Of a DNA stretch of 33,064 nucleotides, positions 8,866 to 16,667 are shown one piece after another. Made by a program: the position numbers and the translations under genes. Position 1 is the first letter of the stretch; each line of letters starts with the position of its first letter. The stretch comes from an uncultured Parafilimonas sp. (GTDB taxonomy: Bacteria > Bacteroidota > Bacteroidia > Chitinophagales > Chitinophagaceae): positions 1 through 33,064 of the forward strand of contig CAIRZB010000075.1 of the NCBI GenBank assembly GCA_903882935.1. Direction: 5' to 3'. The notes below the pieces were generated by a model. The model was not told the origin of the DNA. It made no database searches and saw only the letters and a list, made by a program, of their open reading frames with translations.

Positions 8866-9969
8866 ATGGCCCAGGCTGCCTCCGAAATATTTACCATTCT
8901 TTTAGTTGATGACAGGGAGGATAACTTAATTGCCTTGCAGGAGATATTGGAGAATGAGAACCGGCAGTTTATCAAGGCCCTTTCTGGTAACGAAGCCCTT
9001 AAGCATATACTTAAAAATGACAATATAGGCCTGATAATGCTTGACGTGCAGATGCCGGGCATGGATGGGTTTGAAGTGGCCAGGCTTGTAAAATCGAACC
9101 CCAAAACAAAAGACATCTCCATCATTTTTGTAACAGCCATCAATAAGGGCGAACAATATGTGCTGCAAGGGTTTAGTGAAGGTGCGGTTGATTATTTGCA
9201 AAAACCATTAGAGGTTAGCATCACAAGGGCCAAGGTTAAGGTATTTGAGCAATTGTATTTTTACCAGCAGCGGCTAAAGCAATCCATAGCAGAAAAAGAG
9301 TACATAAACAAACAGCTTGAGCGGTTTGTTTACATCGTTTCGCACGACCTTAAATCACCGCTGGCATCCATTATTACCATACTCTCCATCTTGGAAAGAG
9401 ACCAGCGCATTACCGGACAGCACGATTTATGCAACAGTTTGGAGATGCTGAGCCAGTCTTCCCACCATTTGAGCGATATGATAACAGCACTGCTGGAATA
9501 TTCCAAGAAGAGTTCGGAGGAACAGGTTGTGGAAGAAACCGATGTGGCCGAATTGGTGATGACGGTTACTTACCTACTTTTTCCGCCGAAAAACATACAA
9601 GTTGAGGTTGTTACAGAACTGCCAGTATTAATAACCCGTAAACTAAAGCTGATGCAGGTATTCCAAAACCTGATAGGCAACGCCATTAAATACAACGATA
9701 AGGATAAAGGGCTAATACAAATAGGCTGCACGGAACGGGAAAATTTTTATGAATTTTTTGTAAAAGACAACGGCCCCGGCATTGCGAAAAAAGACGAGAA
9801 AAAAATATTTTACTTGTTTGAGGTTACAGATAACAAAGCAAAAAACGAAACTAGCACGGGCATAGGGCTTAATATTATGAAGATGCTGGTAGAAGAACAA
9901 GGTGGCAAGTTTTGGGTGGAATCAGAAGAAGGAAAAGGCAGTTGCTTTTATTTTGAATGGCGTAAATAA
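8866..9969 (+). CDS. response regulator-histidine kinase fusion, REC-HisKA-HATPase
   Basis: A soluble 367-residue protein with an N-terminal receiver (acidic pair Asp15/Asp16, phospho-site Asp60 in MLDVQMPGMDG, Lys113 in YLQKPLE), a linker helix, HisKA with His160 in YIVSHDLKSPL, and HATPase_c (Asn272 in NLIGNAIKYND, DNGPG at 301-305, GIGLNIMK). It has no membrane segment, so it should be controlled by phosphotransfer into its own receiver, plausibly from the large kinase upstream (inference). The frame opens at a TTG (8857), but the ATG at 8866 is preferred. There is no DNA-binding output domain in this or the upstream proteins, so the final effector is not encoded here. Confidence 0.92.
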   Translation: MAQAASEIFTILLVDDREDNLIALQEILENENRQFIKALSGNEALKHILKNDNIGLIMLDVQMPGMDGFEVARLVKSNPKTKDISIIFVTAINKGEQYVLQGFSEGAVDYLQKPLEVSITRAKVKVFEQLYFYQQRLKQSIAEKEYINKQLERFVYIVSHDLKSPLASIITILSILERDQRITGQHDLCNSLEMLSQSSHHLSDMITALLEYSKKSSEEQVVEETDVAELVMTVTYLLFPPKNIQVEVVTELPVLITRKLKLMQVFQNLIGNAIKYNDKDKGLIQIGCTERENFYEFFVKDNGPGIAKKDEKKIFYLFEVTDNKAKNETSTGIGLNIMKMLVEEQGGKFWVESEEGKGSCFYFEWRK

Positions 9970-10067
9970 ATAGTTTGGTATGCTGCATTGGCAGCAGTGG
10001 CGGCAGGGTGTATTGGTAACCACGCAAAAACCAAGTTATCACAACCAATAGGGATGTAGGGTGCTTT

Positions 10068-10090
10068 ACAAGCACGAAAAGCTTGTTTTG
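10068..10090 (+). terminator. weak hairpin terminator candidate after the REC-kinase
   Basis: A 6-bp stem, ACAAGC (10068-10073) with GCTTGT (10081-10086), around a 7-base loop and followed by TTTG. It is short, and an overlapping hairpin GTGCTT/AAGCAC (10061-10075) competes with it. Confidence 0.3.
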
Positions 10091-10124
10091 ATGGCCCGGT
10101 CATCATTTAAGTACCGGGGCAATG

Positions 10125-10157
10125 TTTTGCCGTCAGCATAATGGTTGCGTAGTTTTG
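10125..10157 (+). promoter_or_regulatory. Bacteroidota promoter for the TraB/GumN gene
   Basis: TTTTG (10125-10129) and TAGTTTTG (10150-10157) with a 20-base spacer match the phylum consensus TTTG/TAnnTTTG; this is the best promoter in the window. The predicted start is near 10164, giving a very short leader before the ATG at 10178. Confidence 0.65.
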
Positions 10158-10177
10158 CACCGTAGTTTAAAGAAAAA

Positions 10178-11041
10178 ATGGGCATGAAAAGATTATTTTG
10201 GCTGGCTTTGTTATATATTTCATACCAAAGCCAAGGGCAAACACCAGCAAACAAAACGTTGTTGTGGCAAATTAGCGGCCCCGGCATAACCAAACCCAGT
10301 TACCTATACGGTACTATACACATTATGTGCCCTGATGATATTGTGGTTACGCCTGCACTATTAGCCAGGTTTGACGCAGCCCAAAAATTATACTTGGAGC
10401 TGGATTTGAGCGACCCCAAAACCATGACTGATGCCGCAGCAGGCATGATGATGAAGGGGGGCGTAACCTTACAGCAGTTGCTGCCCAAAACAACCTACGA
10501 TACCGTTGCGCAGCGTTTTCAAAAGCTGGCCGGTGTTCCGCTGGCGTTCGTAAACTCGGTGCAGCCAATGTTGGCGGAAGCCGCGATTTACCCAGGCTTG
10601 TTGGGCTGTGCAGGTGAGGCTTGGGAGCAAAAGTTTATGCAAATGGCAAAGGCCAAGAAAATACCCGTGGCGGGCTTGGAAACCACGAAAGACCAATTGG
10701 ATGTGATAGACAGCATTCCCTACCAGGTGCAGGCTGATATGCTAGCCAAAAGTTTGGAGGATGTTGACAGCCTGCGGACGTCGTTTAAACAGTTGCTGGC
10801 CGTGTATAAAAATAAAGACCTTGACAGCTTGAACACATTGATAAACGATGACCCCGATTTTGGCAAATATGAAGCCATTATGATTGACAAGCGAAACGCC
10901 AAATGGATACCCGAGATAATTAAGCAGGCTAAGCTGGAGCCAAGTTTTTTTGCAGTTGGTGCTGGCCACCTTGGGGGTGCAAAAGGCGTAATTAATATGT
11001 TGCGCAAAAAAGGTTTTACGGTTAAACCGGTAGCGTACTGA
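10178..11041 (+). CDS. TraB/GumN family protein, exported
   Basis: A 287-residue protein of the TraB/GumN family, predicted metal-dependent proteases related to the Tiki/erythromycin-esterase fold. A signal peptide covers about residues 1-21 (FWLALLYISYQSQGQ). The family's two Gly-x-x-His elements are present: YGTIHIM at 44-50 and GAGHLGG near 265, the second close to the C-terminus as usual, with a conserved LYLELDLS segment after the first. It is probably periplasmic or lipid-anchored at the outer membrane; the cellular substrate of bacterial members is poorly known. A second ATG six bases downstream (MKRLFW) is an equally possible start. It is monocistronic, with its own promoter. Confidence 0.85.
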   Translation: MGMKRLFWLALLYISYQSQGQTPANKTLLWQISGPGITKPSYLYGTIHIMCPDDIVVTPALLARFDAAQKLYLELDLSDPKTMTDAAAGMMMKGGVTLQQLLPKTTYDTVAQRFQKLAGVPLAFVNSVQPMLAEAAIYPGLLGCAGEAWEQKFMQMAKAKKIPVAGLETTKDQLDVIDSIPYQVQADMLAKSLEDVDSLRTSFKQLLAVYKNKDLDSLNTLINDDPDFGKYEAIMIDKRNAKWIPEIIKQAKLEPSFFAVGAGHLGGAKGVINMLRKKGFTVKPVAY

Positions 11042-11178
11042 TATGCTGGCGCAAAAAAATGCGGCCGTGAGCCAAAGTGGGGCTTTACCCGATGCTGTAG
11101 TGCATTTCCATCAAGCCCAATGAGCCTTGCTTTACCTCTTGCAACCGCTTGTTTATACCTAATGCCTTTTGCGTTTTT

Positions 11179-11700
11179 CTACAGTTTCTTTTCCATCACA
11201 ATAAATTCAAGGGCCTGTTTGGCCACGCCAAATTTTGCATCTACCGGAAACGGCTTGGTTTCGCCAGTGGCCTGGTAGCCCCGTTTGTTATACCAAGCTA
11301 TTAGTTCGTGCCTGACGGAAATTACAGTCATCTCCACCTTTGTACAGCCTTGTTCAAGGGCAAATTGTTCGGCGGCGGCCATTAGCATTTTGCCAATGCC
11401 GTGGGTTTGTAATGTTGGCGACACCGTTAACATGCCCAAGTACATGGAGAGCCCTTTTTTCTGCAAGTATACACAGGCCACTATTTTGTTACCGTCCGCA
11501 ACACATTTTAAAACAGTGTTGCCAGGTTGCGCCAGTACTTTAGCCAGTTCTTCCGCATCGGTCCGCTGCCCGCTCAACAGGTCGGCCTCGGTAGTCCACC
11601 CTTGTTTGGAGCTTTCCCCGCGGTAGGCACTGTTTACCAAAGCCGCCAGCGCAGCGGTGTCGTTTTGGGTGGCGTGGTGTATGGTTAATTGGTTGGTCAT
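11179..11700 (-). CDS. GNAT-family N-acetyltransferase
   Basis: A 173-residue acetyl-CoA-dependent acyltransferase of the GNAT fold. The N-terminal segment HHATQNDTAALAALVNSAYRG is the usual strand 1/helix 1 element. The acetyl-CoA pyrophosphate loop is seen as THGIGKMLMAAAE (motif A), preceded by the beta-4 strand LGMLTVSPTLQ, and WYNKRGYQATGE is the C-terminal motif B. No membrane or signal sequence is present. The substrate could be a small metabolite or a protein N-terminus and cannot be told from the sequence. It lies 135 bases downstream of the HNH nuclease gene on the same strand, without a clear terminator between them, so readthrough from the R-M genes is possible. Confidence 0.88.
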   Translation of the reverse strand: MTNQLTIHHATQNDTAALAALVNSAYRGESSKQGWTTEADLLSGQRTDAEELAKVLAQPGNTVLKCVADGNKIVACVYLQKKGLSMYLGMLTVSPTLQTHGIGKMLMAAAEQFALEQGCTKVEMTVISVRHELIAWYNKRGYQATGETKPFPVDAKFGVAKQALEFIVMEKKL

Positions 11701-11835
11701 TGATGATGGAGTTGTTTTCTGCTTAACGTTTATTGCTTGCTGTTTTGGGTCTGGTGCGGCTTTTGCCGTACAAATAATTTTGCGTTACCGTGTGCCGGGC
11801 TTTGGGTTATAATGGCAACGCCCAAACGGCGGTGC

Positions 11836-12441
11836 CTATTTTTTCAAGGCGTTTAAAATACTATCTGTCTGTTTGGGAAATTTTTTTACAATCCATTCCA
11901 AAACTTCCAACTGGTCAGTAGTTGGCGCGCGCCTAATTTGGGCGAGCAGCTTAATGGCTTGTGGCCTGTTTAGGGTGATGTTTGAGGCTCCCTCATTGCA
12001 TATTGAACATATTGCTTTTAAGTTAGACGGGTCGTCAGTTCCACCCATTGATAGGTCAATAATATGCCCAATTTGTAGTCTCGTTTTCCGGCCAGTATCA
12101 TATGGGTGGGGTTCCCCTGCCGCTGCACCGCACATTTGGCAGGTAAAGCCGTTCCTGTCCAAAACAAAAGCCCTGGTTTCCTTAGAAATACCTCTCTCGA
12201 AGGCTGGTAAAGGCTTAAGGTCGACCAAAAAGTATTCACCAGGTTTTAAATCACTTCGGTCGTTGTGGGTAACAATATTCATGCCTTCCTCGTTACGCAA
12301 TTCCCTCACACGGCGCCCCCATTCGCTGGTGCCTGCAATTTCACGTAACGTGTCGGAGCTTAATACTTGGCCAACATTGTCAACAAAAAAATCACGCAAC
12401 TTGGCTCTCGAGCCTTTGGCTTTTGACGTTTTTTTGCTCAT
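11836..12441 (-). CDS. HNH endonuclease, probable type II restriction enzyme
   Basis: A 201-residue nuclease paired with the upstream cytosine methyltransferase. Residues about 12-72 look like a winged-helix domain (DTLREIAGTSEWGRRVRELRN), suited to DNA reading. The C-terminal half is an HNH zinc-finger nuclease: Cys101-x2-Cys104, His126 in LQIGHIIDL, Asn140 in DPSNLKAIC and Cys145-x2-Cys148, giving a four-Cys zinc site around the HNH core. Its ATG lies inside the methyltransferase frame, a 50-bp overlap, so the two are made from one mRNA with the methylase first, the safe order for a self-protecting system. The cut site is not predictable by eye. A solitary HNH accessory role is possible but less likely given the overlap. 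Confidence 0.85.
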   Translation of the reverse strand: MSKKTSKAKGSRAKLRDFFVDNVGQVLSSDTLREIAGTSEWGRRVRELRNEEGMNIVTHNDRSDLKPGEYFLVDLKPLPAFERGISKETRAFVLDRNGFTCQMCGAAAGEPHPYDTGRKTRLQIGHIIDLSMGGTDDPSNLKAICSICNEGASNITLNRPQAIKLLAQIRRAPTTDQLEVLEWIVKKFPKQTDSILNALKK

Positions 12442-13372
12442 AAAGTTCTAATGCTTTTTTTATGGAAAGACCAATGGCCTGTGCAACCGGCGGGGGAAAG
12501 GCATTGCCCACTTGTCGGTAAGCCGGCGTTTTTTTGCCGGCAAACTTCCAGTCTTTAGGGAAACCTTGCACCAATGCCGCCATCGATAGTGTTAAACGGG
12601 GCATGCCAATTGAGCCGTTAGTTGGCGGAAATTCTGCGAGCCCCTTTCCATCAACGCCAAGGGCTGCCCAAGACTGTTTTGCGCGTGTGGGGCCAAGGTC
12701 TGCACCACCATGCTTTTTTGAACCGCCAACTAAGGTGGGGGCTATATTGTTGGCGATTAATTTCCAATCACCTGCATTTTCCCATCCGAGTGAACTCATT
12801 TCTTCAAACAGGAGTTCTCCAATACTTAATGGCGGTGTCAAATGCTTTTTGGGCCATTCAAAATAGTCAAAATAATCTCTTTTAAGTGCTACCAATATAG
12901 CCCTGGGGCGAAGTTGTGAAACGCCAAAGTCGGATGCATTAACCAGCCGCCAGTCGCACTGATAACCCAGTTTGTGAAGCTCGTTAAGTATCGATCTTCT
13001 ATAATTTTTAAACTTTATGTCCAAGATTCCTCTAACATTTTCTAACATTACAGCCTTTGGCTTGCATTCCATCACAAGCCTTAACGCTTCGGGAAATAAA
13101 TCCCGCTCATCTAATCGGCCTAATTGTTTTCCTGCAATTGAAAATGGTGGGCAGGGTACCCCGCCTGCAAAAAGGTCAATATTGTTGAAACCAATCGCAG
13201 AAAAGTCTTTAACATCTTTATTGAGCACATTCCATTTGGGGCGATTGAGCAAAAGTGTTTCGCACGCAATTTTCTCAATTTCCACCAGTGCTAAGTGTTC
13301 AAAGCCAGCTAGTTCCAGGCCAATGGCCTGCCCGCCAGCACCGGCACAAATTTCAATTGAAGTTAACCCCAC
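12392..13372 (-). CDS. DNA (cytosine-5)-methyltransferase, type II R-M
   Basis: A 326-residue C5-cytosine methylase that protects host DNA from the adjacent HNH nuclease. Motifs in order: I, ICAGAGGQAIGLELAG (8-23, SAM site); IV, GGVPCPPFSIAG with catalytic Cys74; VI, ENV (111-113); VIII, QLRPR (153-157); a short target-recognition region (about 162-258, containing a DLGPTRAKQSW segment); IX, RLTLSMAALVQGFP (259-272); X, AYRQVGNAFPPPVA (284-297). All catalytic residues are present. The start is a GTG at 13372, with no ATG in frame before an upstream stop. Weak initiation plus the 50-bp overlap with the nuclease gene could set the methylase:nuclease ratio (inference). No control (C) protein or vsr gene is present. 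Confidence 0.93.
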   Translation of the reverse strand: MGLTSIEICAGAGGQAIGLELAGFEHLALVEIEKIACETLLLNRPKWNVLNKDVKDFSAIGFNNIDLFAGGVPCPPFSIAGKQLGRLDERDLFPEALRLVMECKPKAVMLENVRGILDIKFKNYRRSILNELHKLGYQCDWRLVNASDFGVSQLRPRAILVALKRDYFDYFEWPKKHLTPPLSIGELLFEEMSSLGWENAGDWKLIANNIAPTLVGGSKKHGGADLGPTRAKQSWAALGVDGKGLAEFPPTNGSIGMPRLTLSMAALVQGFPKDWKFAGKKTPAYRQVGNAFPPPVAQAIGLSIKKALELYEQKNVKSQRLESQVA

Positions 13373-13393
13373 TTTTGTATGTTTGTTTGCTCA

Positions 13394-13401
13394 CAAATTT
13401 A
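13394..13401 (-). promoter_or_regulatory. -7 promoter box for the R-M operon
   Basis: TAAATTTG on the minus strand matches TAnnTTTG and would start transcription about 15 bases before the GTG codon. No good -33 box was seen at the usual distance, so the promoter may be weak. Confidence 0.4.
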
Positions 13402-13473
13402 GTAAAATAAACCAAATTGGGGCATCTTGTTTTGGCAACTTTTCAGCTTACTGCTAATAAAAGGTTGTACGGC

Positions 13474-14355
13474 TTAATCAAACAAATCAGATGACAAATA
13501 GCGGTCGCCTCTGTCGCAGATGATGCAAACGATAATGCCTTCGTTTATTTCTTTGGCTAGCTCCATTGCCGCGTGTACTGCACCTCCGCTGCTCATGCCG
13601 CTGAAAATAGCTTCTTCACGGGCAAGGCGTTTGGCCATATAGCGCGCATCCAGCTCGTCTACTTCAAATATGCGGTCAATCCTGCTGCGGTCGAATATTT
13701 TGGGCAGGTAAGCTTCGGGCCATTTGCGTATGCCGGGTATGTGCGACCCATCGGTGGGCTGGCAGCCCACTATTTGTATGTTGGGGTTTTGTTCTTTCAG
13801 GTACATGGAGGTACCCATGATGGTGCCGGTGGTACCCATGGCCGATACAAAATGGGTTACTTTGCCATTGGTATCATGCCATATTTCCGGGCCGGTGGTT
13901 TTATAGTGCATTAGGTAATTGTCGGGGTTGGCAAACTGGTTAAGCATCAGGTAACCGCCGCCTGCCACTTTGTTGGTGGCGTAATCAATAGCCCCTTCCA
14001 TAGACAGGGCCTTGGGGGTTAGTATAACTTTTGCGCCAAAGGCCTGCATGGTAAGCACCCGCTCGCGGGTGGCATCTTCGGGCATCACAAGCTCAATCTC
14101 CACCCCAAATAACGAGGCTATCATGGCAAGCGCAATACCGGTGTTGCCACTGGTGGCTTCAATCAACTTAATGCCGGGTGTTAACTCACCACGGTCGTAG
14201 GCACCTTTTATCATGCCGTAGGCGGCCCGGTCTTTCACGCTTCCGCCTGGGTTGTTGCCTTCCAGCTTGGCATAAATGGTTACATTTTTGTTTACGGGTA
14301 TATTTTTTAACTCCACAATGGGCGTGTTACCTACCAAACTGAGTATGCCTGCCAT
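13474..14355 (-). CDS. cysM: cysteine synthase B (O-acetylserine sulfhydrylase)
   Basis: A 293-residue PLP-dependent beta-replacing enzyme that makes L-cysteine from O-acetylserine and sulfide. The PLP-binding lysine is Lys41 in NPGGSVKDRAA. Other family marks are EATSGNTGIALA (the TSGNTG substrate loop), the glycine-rich SAMGTTGTIMG phosphate loop and SGMSSGGAV near the C-terminus. The length and the C-terminal CDRGDRYLSSDLF favour CysM over the longer CysK. The ATG start is clear. Flanking genes on the same strand are not related to sulfur metabolism, and no riboswitch was seen upstream. Confidence 0.93.
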   Translation of the reverse strand: MAGILSLVGNTPIVELKNIPVNKNVTIYAKLEGNNPGGSVKDRAAYGMIKGAYDRGELTPGIKLIEATSGNTGIALAMIASLFGVEIELVMPEDATRERVLTMQAFGAKVILTPKALSMEGAIDYATNKVAGGGYLMLNQFANPDNYLMHYKTTGPEIWHDTNGKVTHFVSAMGTTGTIMGTSMYLKEQNPNIQIVGCQPTDGSHIPGIRKWPEAYLPKIFDRSRIDRIFEVDELDARYMAKRLAREEAIFSGMSSGGAVHAAMELAKEINEGIIVCIICDRGDRYLSSDLFD

Positions 14356-14417
14356 GGTATTGCCGGTTTTTAAATATTAATTGGCCACGAAAATAAAACT
14401 GATTTTGGAGGATTGAA

Positions 14418-14525
14418 ATGCTGTTGGTGAAATTCCGTTTTCGGAAAGCGGTAATTAAACAAGAAGCACAAGTGGATGCAGCCGTACTGGATGTAAAAAG
14501 CCGTTTGCTAACAAATAATAGGTAG
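14418..14525 (+). CDS. possible 35-residue small protein
   Basis: ATG at 14418 opens a 35-codon frame, strand-opposed to cysM and the deacetylase, reading MLLVKFRFRKAVIKQEAQV and ending LTNNR. It is preceded by GGAGG seven bases upstream, an unusually good Shine-Dalgarno sequence for this window. The peptide is basic and amphipathic, with no membrane segment. Its stop codon touches the terminator hairpin of the opposite-strand gene. There is no homology I can name; it may be chance or a gene remnant. Confidence 0.22.
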   Translation: MLLVKFRFRKAVIKQEAQVDAAVLDVKSRLLTNNR

Positions 14526-14557
14526 CCAAAAAAATCCCCGGCTTTTTAGGCCGGGGA
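14526..14557 (-). terminator. intrinsic terminator of the deacetylase gene
   Basis: An 8-bp stem, TCCCCGGC (14535-14542) with GCCGGGGA (14550-14557), and a 7-base loop. On the minus strand it is followed by a run of seven T residues, the classical rho-independent form. Confidence 0.8.
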
Positions 14558-14580
14558 CATAATGCGCTATTTCGCTGCGT

Positions 14581-15405
14581 TTATTTTTTTTGTACCAAAG
14601 GGTAATGGTCAATGGTTTCAAAAACGTTGCGCGGGTCTTTTTTAAGTGTGGCGATAAATTTGTTAAGCGAATCAGCATATTGTGGCTTTTCAAACATGCG
14701 GTCGTGGGCCAATATAACCACACTATTCGGTTCGTTATTAAGGTCGCCATCAAAACGGTCATTTATTTCACGTACCATTTCGTCGGCACTTTGCACCGGT
14801 ATTGAGCCGTGTTTGTTTACAAAACGCCACTCAATGTCCCAGCCAATAACGTTGTACCCCAACGAGTCTAATTTTTTGCACACGGGCATGGTTGATTTTG
14901 GCCCCTTCATCTCGCCCTTACCAACCCAAGACGTATTACCTGGCAGACGGATAATTTTTACCGGCACATTAAGGTATTGTTCGTTGTGTAAAAAGTCCCG
15001 TACGGCACTGTCGGGGTGGGCATAAAAGTCTTTGTATTTATTGTATGCGTGGCTGTAACTGTGGTTGCCGATCAAAAACTCAGGGTAACCGGCACGCAAG
15101 CTGTCAACAATCCTTAAGCGCGAGGGGGTAGAGGCATTGAAGCCCACTACAAAAAATGTTGCTTTAACGCCTTGTTCCTTAAATATTCTTCTGCAAATGT
15201 TGGTACCCGGCGGTTGTGGCGCGTCATCCCAAGTTAGGAAAATATAGCGTTTGGAACTATCATATTTAATAGGTGCGCCTGGTACTTGCTTTGGTGCTGC
15301 GGCAAGTGAGTCAGTGGCCGATTTTTCGCCAGATCCGCCCTTGCAGGCTGCGAATAAAACTGCGGTAATGGTAAATAACGTTAGGCCGTGTTTTAGTGCT
15401 TTCAT
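14581..15405 (-). CDS. polysaccharide deacetylase-like (NodB-fold) lipoprotein
   Basis: A 274-residue exported protein with a lipoprotein signal (lipobox LFAAC, Cys21) and a NodB-type TIM-barrel-like domain. The metal/catalytic motif 1 is LTWDDAP (Asp60, Asp61; usually TFDDGP), and motif 2 is GNHSYSH (His115, His119), so the Asp-His-His metal triad is present. Motif 3 is RLPGNTSW (153-160), where the usual RxPY tyrosine is Gly. Motif 4 is GWDIEW and motif 5 VVILAHD, with Ala for the usual Leu. It probably removes acetyl groups from a cell-wall or surface polysaccharide in the periplasm or at the surface; the motif changes suggest a divergent subgroup. It is followed by its own terminator. Confidence 0.85.
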   Translation of the reverse strand: MKALKHGLTLFTITAVLFAACKGGSGEKSATDSLAAAPKQVPGAPIKYDSSKRYIFLTWDDAPQPPGTNICRRIFKEQGVKATFFVVGFNASTPSRLRIVDSLRAGYPEFLIGNHSYSHAYNKYKDFYAHPDSAVRDFLHNEQYLNVPVKIIRLPGNTSWVGKGEMKGPKSTMPVCKKLDSLGYNVIGWDIEWRFVNKHGSIPVQSADEMVREINDRFDGDLNNEPNSVVILAHDRMFEKPQYADSLNKFIATLKKDPRNVFETIDHYPLVQKK

Positions 15406-15462
15406 GTTTTTCTATTTTTACAGTAACGAAAATAAAACCTGTTTGGTGTGTTTTTCAGGCTG

Positions 15463-15470
15463 CAAAGGTA
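15463..15470 (-). promoter_or_regulatory. -7 promoter box for the deacetylase gene
   Basis: TACCTTTG on the minus strand, a full match to TAnnTTTG, lies 58 bases upstream of the ATG. The -33 box is unclear. Confidence 0.4.
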
Positions 15471-15569
15471 TTCATTTTTACCGGTTGTCGGCATAAAATG
15501 ACCTATTGCTGTTGATATTGTGGCCAAGGTGGCATTGGTAATTGGGGCTCGAATTATAGAGCTCAGCGT

Positions 15570-16667
15570 TTATTTGGGGGCTTTGCGGTACAGCAGCCAC
15601 GCCACAATTACAAAAACCCCGTCTGGTATCCAAGCTGCTATAATGGGTGGCAGGCTTCCTTTTGCCGAGAATATGGTAGAAAATCTGTCCATCAAAATAA
15701 ACAGCGTAGCCAATAGGAAGCCCAGTGCCAAATGGGCGCCGCTGCCGCCACGTACTTTTCGGCTGGCTATTACCGCGCCAATAATGGTTAATATCAGCAC
15801 GGCAATGGGGGTGGCCGTACGGCGGTATATTTCAACTTTAAGGCTGTTAACATCTTCAGAGCCGCGCAGTTGCTCCAACTGGATAAATTTTGCCAAGTCG
15901 GGTGAGTTCAGCTTGTCTTTCGCATACTGGTCATGGCTCAGGTCAAAAGGCTTAAAGTTAAAGGTCATCTCTTTTTTTGGGCTGGCAAGGGCTGTTTCCT
16001 TTAAACCGTTAATCGTTCTTTCATTAACGGTTTGTAAAACCCATCGCTGTTTGCGGCCACTGGTATCCCAAAAAATTGTTTCTGCCCTAAGGTTGTAGGT
16101 TAATTGGTTGCCTTTTATACGGTGCATAAAAAAAGGGCCGCCACGCTTGCTTGTGGTATCGTAGTTGCGGATGCCGGCGTAGGTAAAGGAATCGATACGT
16201 AAATATTGGTCGTGGCCCTGTGCAACCAGCGCATTGTAGCTGCTGTTGCCGTTTACGTATTTTGTTTCGAACGACGACCGTAAATCGTTGGCGTGCGGTA
16301 TAACCAGGTGGGCGCCAAAAAAAAGTAATAGCCCCAAGGAGGTACCGCCGATCCAATAGGGTACCAAAAAGCGCCCAAAGCTGGTACCACTGGCCAAAAT
16401 GGCCACTATTTCGCTGCGGCCAGCCATTTTGGAGGTAAAAAATATTACTGCGATAAAAACAAATAAAGGAAAAAGCAGGGCGTCTATGTAGGGAACAAAA
16501 GGGAGGTAATACAGGGAGATGATCTCTTTCAAGCTTAGGCCCGAGCGTACAAAATCTTCTGTTTTTTCACTAATGTCAATCACCACGGCAATAACCGTAA
16601 ACAGAAAAATGCAAAAAAAGAAGGTAACAAGCAGCTTCTTTAATATGTACCAGTCTAATATTTTCAT
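15570..16667 (-). CDS. lptG: LptF/LptG (YjgP/YjgQ) family permease
   Basis: A 365-residue inner-membrane subunit of the Lpt exporter, which extracts lipopolysaccharide from the inner membrane and passes it to the periplasmic bridge. It has the family plan: TM segments near residues 12-32, 56-78 and 101-123, a periplasmic jellyroll region (about 125-275), and three C-terminal helices (about 280-360). Family marks are the N-terminal LDWYILKKLLVTF, the coupling segment SKMAGRSEIVAILASG (79-94) and the RRTATPIAVLILTIIGA helix. Bacteroidota often have one or two such genes scattered in the genome; LptF and LptG are hard to separate by eye. The ATP-binding partner LptB is not in the window. Confidence 0.9.
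   Translation of the reverse strand: MKILDWYILKKLLVTFFFCIFLFTVIAVVIDISEKTEDFVRSGLSLKEIISLYYLPFVPYIDALLFPLFVFIAVIFFTSKMAGRSEIVAILASGTSFGRFLVPYWIGGTSLGLLLFFGAHLVIPHANDLRSSFETKYVNGNSSYNALVAQGHDQYLRIDSFTYAGIRNYDTTSKRGGPFFMHRIKGNQLTYNLRAETIFWDTSGRKQRWVLQTVNERTINGLKETALASPKKEMTFNFKPFDLSHDQYAKDKLNSPDLAKFIQLEQLRGSEDVNSLKVEIYRRTATPIAVLILTIIGAVIASRKVRGGSGAHLALGFLLATLFILMDRFSTIFSAKGSLPPIIAAWIPDGVFVIVAWLLYRKAPK

Noticed and set aside
14356-14417. Cysteine- or SAM-type riboswitch upstream of cysM
   Set aside because: No conserved riboswitch core or hairpin set was seen in the leader.
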